Counted from the stretch's first letter, positions 49,156-59,624 are shown. The stretch: 64,000 nucleotides of DNA from an uncultured Prevotellaceae bacterium (GCA_946188345.1 CAMHUI010000004.1:1-64000); one strand, 5' to 3'. Numbers and translations are program-made. The notes: generated by a model not told the origin, from the sequence alone.

Positions 49156-51144
49156 TTAGTTGAAAGTGATGACAATCTTCGAGAAGCGCAGCTGGCTCGT
49201 TGCACGTGTTGCCTCGCTGGTGTTGGTCACCTTCACAACAGATGAGCCAATCTGGGTTGCTCCAACCATGTTATCGTTGAAGGTGGCTGAACCTGGCTCA
49301 ATGGTAACGGCTTGGGAGGCATTGCAGATATCATTGCCCTGATTGGTGCAGGTAATGGCAATCTCGCTGACGGTCTTGTTGCCGGCGTTTATCGTGAAGC
49401 TGTTCTTGGGATACATTCGGACGGCCTCTGCTGCTGTCGACGTTGCCTCGTAGTACTTGGGGGCATTGGTGTTGCCTCCACCATCGAAGGTGATGACTGT
49501 TCCATCGACAAGGGTCAGCGTGGGGACAACGGCTCCCTTTTCCAGGCCCAGCTCGGCTGAGGTCAGCGTCAGGGTATTGCCATCGAGGGTTCCAAACGTC
49601 TTGTCTGGGTTGGGATTAGGATTGGGGTTGGGGTTGTCACCATCGGTAGGCACCTTGCCACCCTGCTTCACCAACAGAGGAAGACCTTCGCCACTATCGG
49701 TAGCGGTGAGTTCGGTGTATTTGCTGACAAACTGGATAGACTTGCCCGTAGCAACATTCTTAACCGTGGCCTTGCCATCTTCAGCGACACTGGCGCTCCA
49801 GACATAGTTGGAGGCAGGCTTCGTGGCTGAGACCTGGAAGCTGTTGTGGGTGTCATCCATATAGAAGTACTGACCCTGGGCATCCTGAAGGGTGAAACCG
49901 CCTTCGACAGCCGTAAAGGTGAAGAGGTCGGCCTCGCTACCTGTCAGTGTTCCGTCAGCAGCGATGCTGGTCTGGTTGGCCGTGGGATACATGTAGCCAT
50001 AGGAGTTGTCGTTGAAGGGTTTGTAAGCATATACTTCGTAAGCATTAGATGCCTTGTAGACGAAGAAGTATTTGCCAGCCTCCAGGTTCGACTCGTCGGG
50101 AGTGGGAGTCGGAGTAGGATTGTCGCCACCAGAGGTCAGGGAGACAAGGTAGCTGTTGGCAATCTCATGAATCACGACTTGACTCTTGTTCACATACTTC
50201 ATCAGGTTACCGAAGACTACGACCTCGTCACCAGCCTTGATGTCGTTAACGGAGCTGAACTTCTCGCCATTGAGACCATCACCGGCATACACCTGAACCT
50301 GATTGTTCTTGGTGCCGTCGTCGGAGATATAGTAGTTGATGTTGCCATACTTGGCGAAGTTGTCGGCATTGGTTGCCACGCTGACGACCTTACCCTTCAC
50401 ATAAGCCTTCTCGGAGGTTGAGGCGCCATCATCAAGGGCATTAATCATCTCAATGGCAGCGGCAGTGGTAATTGGAGCCTCTGCTGTACCGATGGTGTTG
50501 CCCGGCTCTTCAGGACCAGGAGCATCGCCATTGCCTTCACCTTCCTTCACGACAACATTCTTAACTTCCCATGTGGAAGCGTTCTGGGTGTTGCAAGCGA
50601 AGTAGAAAGCGACGCGAACCTTTTCCTGTCCGAGGAACTGCTGGGGAATGTTCTGGCTGTAGGTAGACCAGTTGTCCCAATCGCGGCCTTCGGTAAGTGT
50701 ACCTGTCACGTCAACCCAGTTGGTAGTAGCAGGATTACCTGTATAGTCGCTGGTCAGGAACACTTTGTTCTCAGTTCCAGAAGCCACATAGCGAAGGATG
50801 TAGTCGAACTGCAGATAAGCCTTTTCTGCTCCGGAGAGATTGATTTCTGGAGAGATAAAGTAGCTCTGCGACTCAACCTTGGGCACGTCATTAGAGATAT
50901 GACCGGTACCTTTAGCGTATCCGTGGGAATCAACAACCCAGGCCTGGCTTCCTTCTTTTGTATTGGCATTGATGAAGCCGAAATCATTGCTACCGCTAAA
51001 GTTTGCGTCAAGATAAGTTCCCTCTGGCAGGACGGGTTCACCCTCTGAACCAGGGATGTTGTACGGCGCAGGAACGTCTTCACAACTTGTGAATGCGAAT
51101 GTGGCAACTGCTATTGCCAGCATTGATTTGATAATTTTCTTCAT
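49156..51144 (-). CDS. Secreted lipoprotein with choice-of-anchor-J-like and OB-fold-like domains
   Basis: Lipobox FAFTSC; jelly-roll-like GFINANTKEGSQAWVVDSHGYAKGTGHISND; OB-like YVKGKVVSVATNADNFAKYGNINYYISDDG. Confidence 0.65.
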   Translation of the reverse strand: MKKIIKSMLAIAVATFAFTSCEDVPAPYNIPGSEGEPVLPEGTYLDANFSGSNDFGFINANTKEGSQAWVVDSHGYAKGTGHISNDVPKVESQSYFISPEINLSGAEKAYLQFDYILRYVASGTENKVFLTSDYTGNPATTNWVDVTGTLTEGRDWDNWSTYSQNIPQQFLGQEKVRVAFYFACNTQNASTWEVKNVVVKEGEGNGDAPGPEEPGNTIGTAEAPITTAAAIEMINALDDGASTSEKAYVKGKVVSVATNADNFAKYGNINYYISDDGTKNNQVQVYAGDGLNGEKFSSVNDIKAGDEVVVFGNLMKYVNKSQVVIHEIANSYLVSLTSGGDNPTPTPTPDESNLEAGKYFFVYKASNAYEVYAYKPFNDNSYGYMYPTANQTSIAADGTLTGSEADLFTFTAVEGGFTLQDAQGQYFYMDDTHNSFQVSATKPASNYVWSASVAEDGKATVKNVATGKSIQFVSKYTELTATDSGEGLPLLVKQGGKVPTDGDNPNPNPNPNPDKTFGTLDGNTLTLTSAELGLEKGAVVPTLTLVDGTVITFDGGGNTNAPKYYEATSTAAEAVRMYPKNSFTINAGNKTVSEIAITCTNQGNDICNASQAVTIEPGSATFNDNMVGATQIGSSVVKVTNTSEATRATSQLRFSKIVITFN

Positions 51145-51188
51145 AGTTATATTTCTTTTTTGTTTTTATTCGTTCTTGGTTCTTCTTC

Positions 51189-52061
51189 CTACTGGTTTGC
51201 AATCCGCAGGTCGCTGGTCTTACGCATCATAATCTGCCATGTGCCACGATACTGTGTGGCAATGCCGACGATGTCGCAGGCAATCTTCTCTCCCGTCTCT
51301 TTATTGAAAGGCAGGACCGTTGCAGCGAAATCGGCATAAGAACTGGTGCGCACGATGAGCTTGCTGGATGAATAGCCGTCAATCTGCTGGTTGAAGTAGT
51401 TGCCACCCGAGCCTGAGCCATCGATGAGAGTCTTGGTGCCGTCGGCATCCTTGAAGGTGACACCGCGCAGGATGACGAGTCGGCCGCTGTTGGTGTTGAT
51501 ATCATTCTCTACCTCTGAGAAGTCTACGGGCTGGACAGCGTCGGGATTGATTTCACCGACAAGTTTGACGTGGCTGTTCCAGATGTCTTTCGACATACGT
51601 CCGATTTGCCCGTTATAGGGTGCACCGAGCTCAAGCTGATTGCCGTAGCCACCGACGTAGAGTCCCTTCAGGTCGATAATGATCTGCTGTCCTTCGGCGA
51701 GATAGCCGTTGATACCGCCTTGGTTGACGGCAACAATCATGGCACCTGTCTCGTCTTGCACGGCAAACTGCTTGTAGAGGTTGCCGCCCACGTCATTACC
51801 TGATACATAGACGCGCAGCTTGATATCGTCTTCCACGAGTTTGTTGCTGCTGTTGGCAATGGCGTCGGCATAGTTGGGATGGGCCTTCAGTTCGGCAATG
51901 GTGATGATGCCGTCTTCAGTGATACTATTGTTCCCGAATGGAGCCTGGTCAGAGACCGGCTCTTTCCAATCGTTATTGAAAAGCGAGTCGTCGCCATCGA
52001 GGCAAGAGGTCAGTGCGAGGCATGTCGCAGCGGCCATGAAGAAATATTTAAGTGCTTTCAT
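51189..52061 (-). CDS. DUF5689-type OB-fold lipoprotein
   Basis: Lipobox LTSC; RVYVSGNDVGGNLYKQFAVQDETGAMIVAVNQGG. Confidence 0.75.
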   Translation of the reverse strand: MKALKYFFMAAATCLALTSCLDGDDSLFNNDWKEPVSDQAPFGNNSITEDGIITIAELKAHPNYADAIANSSNKLVEDDIKLRVYVSGNDVGGNLYKQFAVQDETGAMIVAVNQGGINGYLAEGQQIIIDLKGLYVGGYGNQLELGAPYNGQIGRMSKDIWNSHVKLVGEINPDAVQPVDFSEVENDINTNSGRLVILRGVTFKDADGTKTLIDGSGSGGNYFNQQIDGYSSSKLIVRTSSYADFAATVLPFNKETGEKIACDIVGIATQYRGTWQIMMRKTSDLRIANQ

Positions 52062-52075
52062 AACTGTTTCGCTTT

Positions 52076-54610
52076 TTAGAATTTATAGGTTACGATGAGC
52101 ATTCCGTTGGTACCGTTGGCATAGAACTTCTTGGGGCTCTTCTGGAACTTGTAGGCGCGGATGTCGTCATCATTGACGTCCTTGCGGTCCTTACGGTTCT
52201 GCTCCATACCACCGGTCACAATCTTGGTGTTGTTGAGGATGTTGGTCAGCATGAGGTTGATGCTGAGCGAGCCTTTCTTCAGATAGATGCTACGTCCGAT
52301 GCTTGCGTCGAGCATAAAACCGCCGTCGCCCTTAGCCTGAGAATAGCGGTTGTAGGAACTCTGACCAAAGTTGTCGCGTGTGGTATTCTCGCTGGCATAG
52401 CGTGTTACGGGCGTGTAATAGAGATAGATTCGGTCGTAGTAGTTGCCGATGAGGTCGAGGAACCATCCGTGAGCGTGGTAGTTCAGGTCGATGCTACCAG
52501 CTGTGAGCGGTGTGCATCCCTCACGCATACCCTTCGAAAGGACGATGTCTTCGTAGGTCTTGCCGTCCTGCGACTTGGTATAGATGACTTTACCGTCGTT
52601 GATATATTCAGCGTCGCTGATGGTACCGAGCATCTTGATATTGAATGTCGAACTGAGCTTGAAGTTCAGGCCGGCCTCAACGCCGTAGTAGTGCTTCTTG
52701 AGTCCGTTGATGGAGACATAGGAGAACGAGTTCTGGGAGTCGTCGTAGTACATGCTGTATTCAGCGACGTGGGCCAGTCGGCTGTAGAAGGCGCTGATGT
52801 TGGCATGCAGCCAGGAGGTCTCGAGCTGGTAGCCGAGTTCTGTGGAGAAGACGTCCTCGTTCTTGAGGTCCTTCACGAAGTCGTTGTTGATTTGCGGAGC
52901 TGCAAAAGCCGTGCGTGCTACGGGAGCCTTCTTTTCATATCCGATACCGAAGGAGAGCGTGTTGCCGCGGCCTGCATTGAGCGAGGAGCCGAACTTGAAT
53001 CCGCCGTCAACGAACTTAGCCGTCTTGCTCTTGCCGTAGGAGTTGTCGACAGCCAGACCGTTGCGCATCTTACCTTCACGCTGCATGGTCTGTCCGCCGA
53101 GGCGAGCTGATACTGAGTAGTGGACGGGGCCGAAATTCTCTGCATAGGTGCTCCAAATCTGAGCCTTGTTGACGAAGATGTTATAGTCGTAGGCGAAGCG
53201 GTCGCCGACCTTGACTTCTGCATTGGGGTTGTTGACGTCATACTGTGCCTGCGGGTCTGTCTCCAGATAGGTTCCGACGACGTAGGTATTCAGGTTGCGG
53301 AAGGAGGCTGCTCCGAGGAGGTCTTCCATGGTCTGGTAGTGCATGCCCTTGTTGGTCGACACGACGAAGCCTGAGTTGAGCGACTGTGTCTTGGAGAGTT
53401 GCTTCTTGAGCGACGATGCGAGGTTGATGGTCAGCTGATCGTCGTGATAGGCCTGAAGGTAGTACATGGCGTCAGCTCCCTGAGCCGATGCAACCTTGTT
53501 GGAGAAGTAGAGGCGGTCCCAGTTGATCTGCCGGTTGGCCTTCGAGGCGCTCAGAAAGTCATAGGAAGCCCGCCATGCGGCCATGCCGGCAGCGGTGCGG
53601 TTGTCGGCATCGGTGGGATCCCACACGTTGTAGCTGTAGCTGGGCATGGTGCTGTAGTAGTCGGGGGCCGGGTTGGTGGAATTGTTGTAGCTCAGGCGAG
53701 AGCTGCTATACTGCGCATACTTGCCGAAGAGCGTTGTAGTGAGCTTGGTGTCATCGTTGATGTTCCAGTCCCAGGTCATGAGGGCCGAGGGTGCGAAGTC
53801 GCGGATGATACGCGAGTTGCGCTTCTTGCCGTTCTGATAACCCCAGTTGGGATTGTAGAAACGGTTATTGGCAATCCAGTACATCTCATCGGTGGATGCT
53901 GCCTGAGCTCCGCGCTCGGTCGGGTTACCCCATGTGACGAGCGATATGGAATGTTTGTCATTGATGAGTTTCTCTGCTCCGAGGAAGTAGCTGAAGGCAT
54001 TGTAGAATGTTCCCTCGATATAGGCGGTCGACGGATTGGCGTAGCGGTAGGTGAGTCCGAGCGACCATGCCCATCCTTTGTCGTTGAAGCCTGAATTATA
54101 GCTATACATTCCGCGGAAGGTGTAGTTTCTGTTGGCGCCTGCTACAGAGAGACGGTGTCCCACGGGCAGCGAGCTGGGGCGGAAGTTATAGTTGTTTGAG
54201 CCGCCCAGGCCTGTCATGGCGAAGTTATTGTCTTCGAAGGGAAGCGATGCCTCCACGCTGCGTGTCTGGTTGTTGAGTCCTCCGACGAGTGAGTAGCGGA
54301 ACTCGCCTCTCTCGGCATCGTTGGCAGGGTTGCCGTTGATGTAGATATCGTTGTACTTGGAGTTGTATGCACGGAACTTGAATCGTGCCGGGCTCCATTT
54401 GTAGCCAACTTCGCTGGCATAGGCATTGGTGTTTGAGCCCAGCACGGTGACTTCTTGCGAGACGTTGTCGTCTTCTCCGAGCTGCGACTCAGACAATGTG
54501 AATGCCGATTCGTCGATGACGATGACATTCTGCTCCTGCTTCCCGTCAGTCTGCGCCGCGGCTAACGAGGCATAGCAGAGAGCAATCACTGCTAATCTTA
54601 ATCTGTTCAT
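52076..54610 (-). CDS. TonB-dependent receptor-like outer membrane protein
   Basis: 844 aa; plug-like N-terminus, beta-barrel pattern, C-terminal aromatic YKF. Confidence 0.75.
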   Translation of the reverse strand: MNRLRLAVIALCYASLAAAQTDGKQEQNVIVIDESAFTLSESQLGEDDNVSQEVTVLGSNTNAYASEVGYKWSPARFKFRAYNSKYNDIYINGNPANDAERGEFRYSLVGGLNNQTRSVEASLPFEDNNFAMTGLGGSNNYNFRPSSLPVGHRLSVAGANRNYTFRGMYSYNSGFNDKGWAWSLGLTYRYANPSTAYIEGTFYNAFSYFLGAEKLINDKHSISLVTWGNPTERGAQAASTDEMYWIANNRFYNPNWGYQNGKKRNSRIIRDFAPSALMTWDWNINDDTKLTTTLFGKYAQYSSSRLSYNNSTNPAPDYYSTMPSYSYNVWDPTDADNRTAAGMAAWRASYDFLSASKANRQINWDRLYFSNKVASAQGADAMYYLQAYHDDQLTINLASSLKKQLSKTQSLNSGFVVSTNKGMHYQTMEDLLGAASFRNLNTYVVGTYLETDPQAQYDVNNPNAEVKVGDRFAYDYNIFVNKAQIWSTYAENFGPVHYSVSARLGGQTMQREGKMRNGLAVDNSYGKSKTAKFVDGGFKFGSSLNAGRGNTLSFGIGYEKKAPVARTAFAAPQINNDFVKDLKNEDVFSTELGYQLETSWLHANISAFYSRLAHVAEYSMYYDDSQNSFSYVSINGLKKHYYGVEAGLNFKLSSTFNIKMLGTISDAEYINDGKVIYTKSQDGKTYEDIVLSKGMREGCTPLTAGSIDLNYHAHGWFLDLIGNYYDRIYLYYTPVTRYASENTTRDNFGQSSYNRYSQAKGDGGFMLDASIGRSIYLKKGSLSINLMLTNILNNTKIVTGGMEQNRKDRKDVNDDDIRAYKFQKSPKKFYANGTNGMLIVTYKF

Positions 54611-54822
54611 ATTGTAATGGTTATAAATTATTCTTTACGTCCTTGGTTTTGTAGATTGTTTAGGTCCGCTTTTTCGGGTACAAAGTAACAAAGAAAATTT
54701 TAAAGAAAAAAGTTTTTTTTACGTTTTTTTCCAAAAACATGCTCATTTGTCAGAAATAATTACGATATTTGCACTTTGAAAAATTATTACAACCAAGTAC
54801 ACATTATTATTTATACGCGTAT

Positions 54823-55878
54823 ATGAGAAAAACACTATTGCTACTTACCTGTCTGCTGATAACAAGTTTCTCAGCCAACGCACAGGAGAAGAAGGTCCTT
54901 GCCTATGGCATCGGCTTCTACAATCTGGAAAACCTGTTCGACACGGTCCACGATGAGGGAAAGAACGACAACGAGTACCTTCCCGACGGAAGCAACAAAT
55001 GGGGCGAGCTGAAATACTCGCACAAGTTGAAGAACATGGCCCGAGCTCTGGCCGACATGGGCACCGACCGTCTGCCCGACGTGGGTTGCGCTGCCATCGG
55101 TGTCAGTGAGGTTGAGAATGCACACTGCCTGACCGACCTCTGCAACCAGGAGCCTCTCAAGGCCCGCAATTTCCAGTTTGTCCACATCGAAGGTCCTGAC
55201 AAGCGCGGTGTCGACTGCGCCCTGCTCTACAACCCCGCCTTCTTCACCGTGCGCAGCGCCAAACTCGTACCCTATGTCTATGAGAAGAAAAAGGATATCG
55301 AGAACGACCGCCAGACGCGCGGATTCCTCACCGTCAGCGGCACCATGGCCGGCGAGCACGTCACCATCATCGTGAACCACCTGCCAAGCCGCCGAGCTGG
55401 CTCCTACTACCGCGAGCTCGGCGCCAAGCAGATATTTGCATTGAAGGAAGAGCTACTGCGCGAAGACCCCGACTGCAAGATTTTCATCATGGGCGACATG
55501 AACGACGACCCCACCAACAAGAGCATGAAGAAGGTACTCCGTGGAAAACCTGAAATCAGCAAGGTTGAAGACGGTGACATGTATAACCCCTGGTACAACA
55601 TTCTGGCCAAGGAAGGCAAGGGAACACTGATGTATAACGGTGCATGGAATCTCTTCGACCAGATTCTCATGACACCCAACGTCCTCAACCGCAACGGCGA
55701 GCGAGACCTCTCCACACTGAAGTTCTTCTCCAACCAGGTGTGCCGCATGCCCTATCTCTTCCAGCAGTCGGGCAAGTATAAGGGTTCCCCCCTGCGTACC
55801 CACGCCGGCGGCGTATGGCTCGACGGCTACAGCGACCACCTACCCGTAGTGGTCTATCTGGTCAAGGAACAGCAATAG
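54823..55878 (+). CDS. Secreted endonuclease/exonuclease/phosphatase (EEP) family protein
   Basis: Signal peptide; GFYNLENLFDT, IIVNHLPSRRAG, IMGDMNDDP, GYSDHLPVVVYL. Confidence 0.9.
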   Translation: MRKTLLLLTCLLITSFSANAQEKKVLAYGIGFYNLENLFDTVHDEGKNDNEYLPDGSNKWGELKYSHKLKNMARALADMGTDRLPDVGCAAIGVSEVENAHCLTDLCNQEPLKARNFQFVHIEGPDKRGVDCALLYNPAFFTVRSAKLVPYVYEKKKDIENDRQTRGFLTVSGTMAGEHVTIIVNHLPSRRAGSYYRELGAKQIFALKEELLREDPDCKIFIMGDMNDDPTNKSMKKVLRGKPEISKVEDGDMYNPWYNILAKEGKGTLMYNGAWNLFDQILMTPNVLNRNGERDLSTLKFFSNQVCRMPYLFQQSGKYKGSPLRTHAGGVWLDGYSDHLPVVVYLVKEQQ

Positions 55879-55937
55879 CCCGCCCCCTACCACGGGAGGA
55901 GACCTTACATGAGCTGGATGGTAGAAAAAAGGTGATC

Positions 55938-56594
55938 ATGAGCAACAGCAAGACCACACGAGAGCGTTGCCAATCCCCCGCACCTTCGGGAGTGAACGAG
56001 GGTGGGCTTGAGTCCCATCCCTGGTCGCCCTTTCTGCCTGACCACTGCCGCCTGCTGATGCTCGGCAGCTTTCCGCCCGCACGGAAGCGGTGGTCGATGG
56101 ACTTCTTCTATCCCAACTTCACCAACGACATGTGGCGAATCGTAGGTTTCTGCTTCTTCGGCGACAAGAACCATTTTGTCGACGCCGACCGCAAGACCTT
56201 CCGCATAGAAAGCCTGATACCCTTCCTGCATGGGAAAGGTATCGGGCTTTATGATACAGCAAAGGTTGTCAAGAGGCTGAAGAACACGGCTGCCGACAAA
56301 GACCTCGAAGTGGTAGAACCCACCGACCTGAGGGCTCTGCTGCACAGCATTCCCGAGTGCACCGACGTCGTCACCACAGGCGAGAAAGCCACCGACGTCT
56401 GTTGCCAACAGCTCAACATCGCTGCCTCGCCGGCCGTAGGCACCAGCACAGCCTTCCCCTTCGAGGGCCGCCAGCTACGCCTCTGGCGCATGCCCAGCTC
56501 CTCGCGAGCCTACCCAATGGCCGTAGAGAAGAAAGCTGAAACCTATCAGAGAGTATTCGAAACCATCTATCAGCCTGCCAACGTCCCCGACTAA
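55938..56594 (+). CDS. Uracil-DNA glycosylase family protein (mismatch UDG-like)
   Basis: LLMLGSFPPARKRWSMDFFYPNFTNDMWRIVG; VVTTGEKATDVC; LWRMPSSSRAYP. Confidence 0.8.
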   Translation: MSNSKTTRERCQSPAPSGVNEGGLESHPWSPFLPDHCRLLMLGSFPPARKRWSMDFFYPNFTNDMWRIVGFCFFGDKNHFVDADRKTFRIESLIPFLHGKGIGLYDTAKVVKRLKNTAADKDLEVVEPTDLRALLHSIPECTDVVTTGEKATDVCCQQLNIAASPAVGTSTAFPFEGRQLRLWRMPSSSRAYPMAVEKKAETYQRVFETIYQPANVPD

Positions 56595-56642
56595 CAGGCA
56601 GGTCCTGCCCCATCGAAGAAGGCAGGAAGGGGTCATAAAGAT

Positions 56643-57275
56643 ATGAACAAAATCACCATCATCGGCATTGCCGGAGGTACGGGGTCGGGCAAGACCACCG
56701 TCGTGAAGAAAATCGTAGAGGCACTGCCGCCTCACTATGTAGCCGTGGTGCCACTCGACTCCTACTACAACGACACCACCCATCTGACCGACGAGGAGCG
56801 TAAAGCCATCAACTTCGACCATCCCGACGCCTTCGACTGGAAGTTGCTCATCAAGCAAGTGAACGAGCTCCGTCAGGGACACGACATTGAGCAGCCCACC
56901 TACTCGTACATCCTCTCCAACCGTCTGCCAGAAACCATCCACGTGGAGCCCAAGCCCGTCATCGTCATCGAGGGCATCATGACGCTCTGCAACAAGAAAC
57001 TGCGCGACATGATGGACCTGAAGATATTCGTCGACACCGACCCCGACGAACGCCTCATCCGTAACATCCAGCGCGACACCATCGACCGCGGACGCACCGT
57101 CTCAATGGTCGTCGACCGCTATCTGAAGGTGCTCAAGCCCATGCACGAGCAGTTCATCGAGCCCACCAAGCGCTACGCCGACATCATCATCCCACAGGGT
57201 GGAGAAAACGTCAAGGGCATCGGCATCCTCTGCAAATACATAGAAGGCCTCATGCCTGAAGAGAAAAACGTTTAG
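56643..57275 (+). CDS. udk: Uridine kinase
   Basis: IIGIAGGTGSGKTTVVKKIVEALP; LDSYYND; NFDHPDAFDW. Confidence 0.93.
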   Translation: MNKITIIGIAGGTGSGKTTVVKKIVEALPPHYVAVVPLDSYYNDTTHLTDEERKAINFDHPDAFDWKLLIKQVNELRQGHDIEQPTYSYILSNRLPETIHVEPKPVIVIEGIMTLCNKKLRDMMDLKIFVDTDPDERLIRNIQRDTIDRGRTVSMVVDRYLKVLKPMHEQFIEPTKRYADIIIPQGGENVKGIGILCKYIEGLMPEEKNV

Positions 57276-57348
57276 GGCGTTCAGACCGTTTTCGGTGGCT
57301 GACACCCGCCTTTCATTTCTTCCCCAGACAAGGCCATCCTCCAAATCT

Positions 57349-57535
57349 AAAAAAAAGTTAACTTCCAGAACTACCTTTATATAAAGGCCTTTAGCGAAGT
57401 CGTTTGAGACCAGATTCTCTCCATTTTTTGGTCTCGTCGTGACCAAGGCTTGGTCTCAATGTGACCAAAGGCTGGTCTCAGTGTGACCAAAGGCTGGTCA
57501 TAGCGTGACCAAACAGTGGTCATTCCTTGGTCAGC
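57349..57535 (+). repeat. 22-bp-period hairpin array B with conserved leader
   Basis: TTGGTCTCGTCGTGACCAAGGCTTGGTCTCAATGTGACCAAAGGCTGGTCTCAGTGTGACCAAAGGC; leader AAAAAAAAGTTAACTTCCAGAACTACCTTTATATAAAGG aligns with array A leader. Confidence 0.85.
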
Positions 57536-57557
57536 CCTCCGACATCTGTATTGACGC

Positions 57558-57599
57558 AAGAAAGCCTGCACAGAATTGCGCTTCTGTGCAGGCTTTCTT
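57558..57599. terminator. Perfect 18-bp hairpin (probable bidirectional terminator)
   Basis: AAGAAAGCCTGCACAGAA-ttgcgc-TTCTGTGCAGGCTTTCTT between convergent genes. Confidence 0.65.
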
Positions 57600-57643
57600 T
57601 GCTGTCTCGCCCGCAGGCAGACTATCAAATCAACAAGGGAAGG

Positions 57644-58336
57644 CTACTCCTCGGGGGCTACTTCGGCCGTTACTTCTTCGGCCTCCTCTGCCACTCTTTC
57701 TGACTCTTCGATTACTTCTTCAGCCTCATCGCCCACTACCTCTGCCTCCTGCGGCTCCTCCGGCTGGCCGGGCTCCTCGACGACGAGCAGCGAGGCGGCA
57801 TACTGCTTGAACAGGCGGCGTATCATCAGCGCGTTGATAAGCTCGACGACGCCGTAGATCATCATAGCCCACCCGATGATGAGCAGCGGGGCTGATATCA
57901 TCTGGCTGGGGTTGACCACGCAGAGGATGCCGATGAGCAGCAACAGCGTGGGCATAATCCACCAGCGCAGCCCTACCCTGCCGTAGCGGGTGGCGGCGGC
58001 CAGGCTGGCATACTGGCCTAACGAACTGAGTATCAGGATGCCGGCCAGGATGTAGATGAGGGCCACCAGGAACGCCTTGGGCATGACGACGAGCACGATG
58101 CCGAAGATGACACTGCCCATGCCGACGACCCATGTCAGCCCGTCGGCCAGGCCCTTGCCCTCTTCCAAGGCAGCCTGACGCTGTGCCACAAAGGCCGACA
58201 CGCAGGCCACGATGCCGGAGATGAAGAACAGGATGCCCAGCGTCACCGTGATGGCGACGACGGCATCATTGCGGAATTTCACTAACAGTGCGCCAATGAC
58301 GATGGCTGCGATGGCGCGGAAGATGGAACTTCTCAT
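57644..58336 (-). CDS. DUF308/HdeD-family membrane protein with acidic C-terminal tail
   Basis: Repeated TM pairs (VIGALLVKFRNDAVVAITVTLGILFFISGIVACVSAF); Glu-rich tail; internal ATG 58336 preferred. Confidence 0.75.
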   Translation of the reverse strand: MRSSIFRAIAAIVIGALLVKFRNDAVVAITVTLGILFFISGIVACVSAFVAQRQAALEEGKGLADGLTWVVGMGSVIFGIVLVVMPKAFLVALIYILAGILILSSLGQYASLAAATRYGRVGLRWWIMPTLLLLIGILCVVNPSQMISAPLLIIGWAMMIYGVVELINALMIRRLFKQYAASLLVVEEPGQPEEPQEAEVVGDEAEEVIEESERVAEEAEEVTAEVAPEE

Positions 58337-58534
58337 ATTACGGGTTTTTATGGTTTCAAGAAAAACGTTTAAGAATGGAGTTCTGCGTACAAAAGTACGT
58401 TTTTTTTCCGAAACGGCCACCCTTTTCCACCTTATTTCTATATCCGCGCGTGTAAAAAAGCGTTATTTCTGCACGTTTTTACGAGTTTTTGAGTACCTTT
58501 GCAGTGATTTTGTAGTGATAGCTTGAAAACTGAC

Positions 58535-59581
58535 ATGGTTGACAACCCCACCATACCACTGCTTGGGAAGACGCAGGACGAGCTGAAGGAGCTGGCCCGC
58601 AGTCTGGGCATGCCTGCCTTCACGGGCGGACAGATGGCCCAGTGGCTCTACCAGAAGCACGTGACCGACATCGACGAGATGACCAACCTCTCGAAGCAGA
58701 ACCGCGAACGGCTGCGCGAGGCCGGCTATGGCATCGGCTGTCAGGCGCCCATCGATGCCCAATACTCCGTCGACGGCACCATCAAGTATCTCTTCCCCGT
58801 CGGCGCGGGAAAAGAGTTCGTCGAGACCGTCTTCATACCCGACGGCGAGCGCGCCACGCTGTGCGTCTCCTGCCAGGTGGGATGCAAGATGAACTGCCTC
58901 TTCTGCCACACCGGCAAACAGGGATTCCACGGCCAACTCTCGCCGGCCGACATCCTGACCCAGATCTACGCCCTGCCCGAGCGCGAACAGCTCACCAACA
59001 TCGTCTTCATGGGCCAGGGCGAGCCGATGGACAACCTCGATGCCGTGCTCCGAGCCACAGAAGTGCTCACCGCCCAATGGGGCTACGCCTGGAGCCCGAA
59101 GCGCATCACCGTGAGCACCGTGGGCATCCGCGGCAAGCTGAAACGCTTCATCGAAGAGAGCCAATGCCACCTGGCCGTCAGCCTGCACGCCCCAAGCCAC
59201 GAACAAAGGGCCAGCCTGATGCCAGCCGAGAAGGCCATGGGCATCGAGGAAGTGGTAGCCCTGCTGCGCAACTACGACTTCTCCCACCAGCGGCGACTGT
59301 CGTTCGAATACATCGTCTTCAGCGGACTTAACGACAGCCATGAGCACGCCCGGCAGCTGCTGCAGCTGCTCAACGGACTGGACTGCCGCATCAACCTCAT
59401 CCGCTTCCACCAGACACCCGGCGTGCCGCTGCCAGCTACCAGCGAGGCATCCATACAGTCATTCTGCGACTATCTGACACGCAACGGCATCTTCACCACC
59501 ATCCGCGCCTCCAGAGGACAGGACATCTACGCTGCCTGCGGACTGCTATCGACAGCACGAAAGGCACAGCAGCAACACTGA
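58535..59581 (+). CDS. rlmN: 23S rRNA (adenine(2503)-C2)-methyltransferase
   Basis: CKMNCLFCHTGKQGF radical SAM motif; NIVFMGQGEPMDN. Confidence 0.93.
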   Translation: MVDNPTIPLLGKTQDELKELARSLGMPAFTGGQMAQWLYQKHVTDIDEMTNLSKQNRERLREAGYGIGCQAPIDAQYSVDGTIKYLFPVGAGKEFVETVFIPDGERATLCVSCQVGCKMNCLFCHTGKQGFHGQLSPADILTQIYALPEREQLTNIVFMGQGEPMDNLDAVLRATEVLTAQWGYAWSPKRITVSTVGIRGKLKRFIEESQCHLAVSLHAPSHEQRASLMPAEKAMGIEEVVALLRNYDFSHQRRLSFEYIVFSGLNDSHEHARQLLQLLNGLDCRINLIRFHQTPGVPLPATSEASIQSFCDYLTRNGIFTTIRASRGQDIYAACGLLSTARKAQQQH

Positions 59582-59624
59582 CAACCGACAATCTCATCAA
59601 CCACATAAACTCCCGTAAACAGCA

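Noticed and set aside
53399-54094. 231-aa plus-strand ORF opposite the TonB receptor
   Set aside because: Valine/glycine-rich antisense shadow ORF without family features
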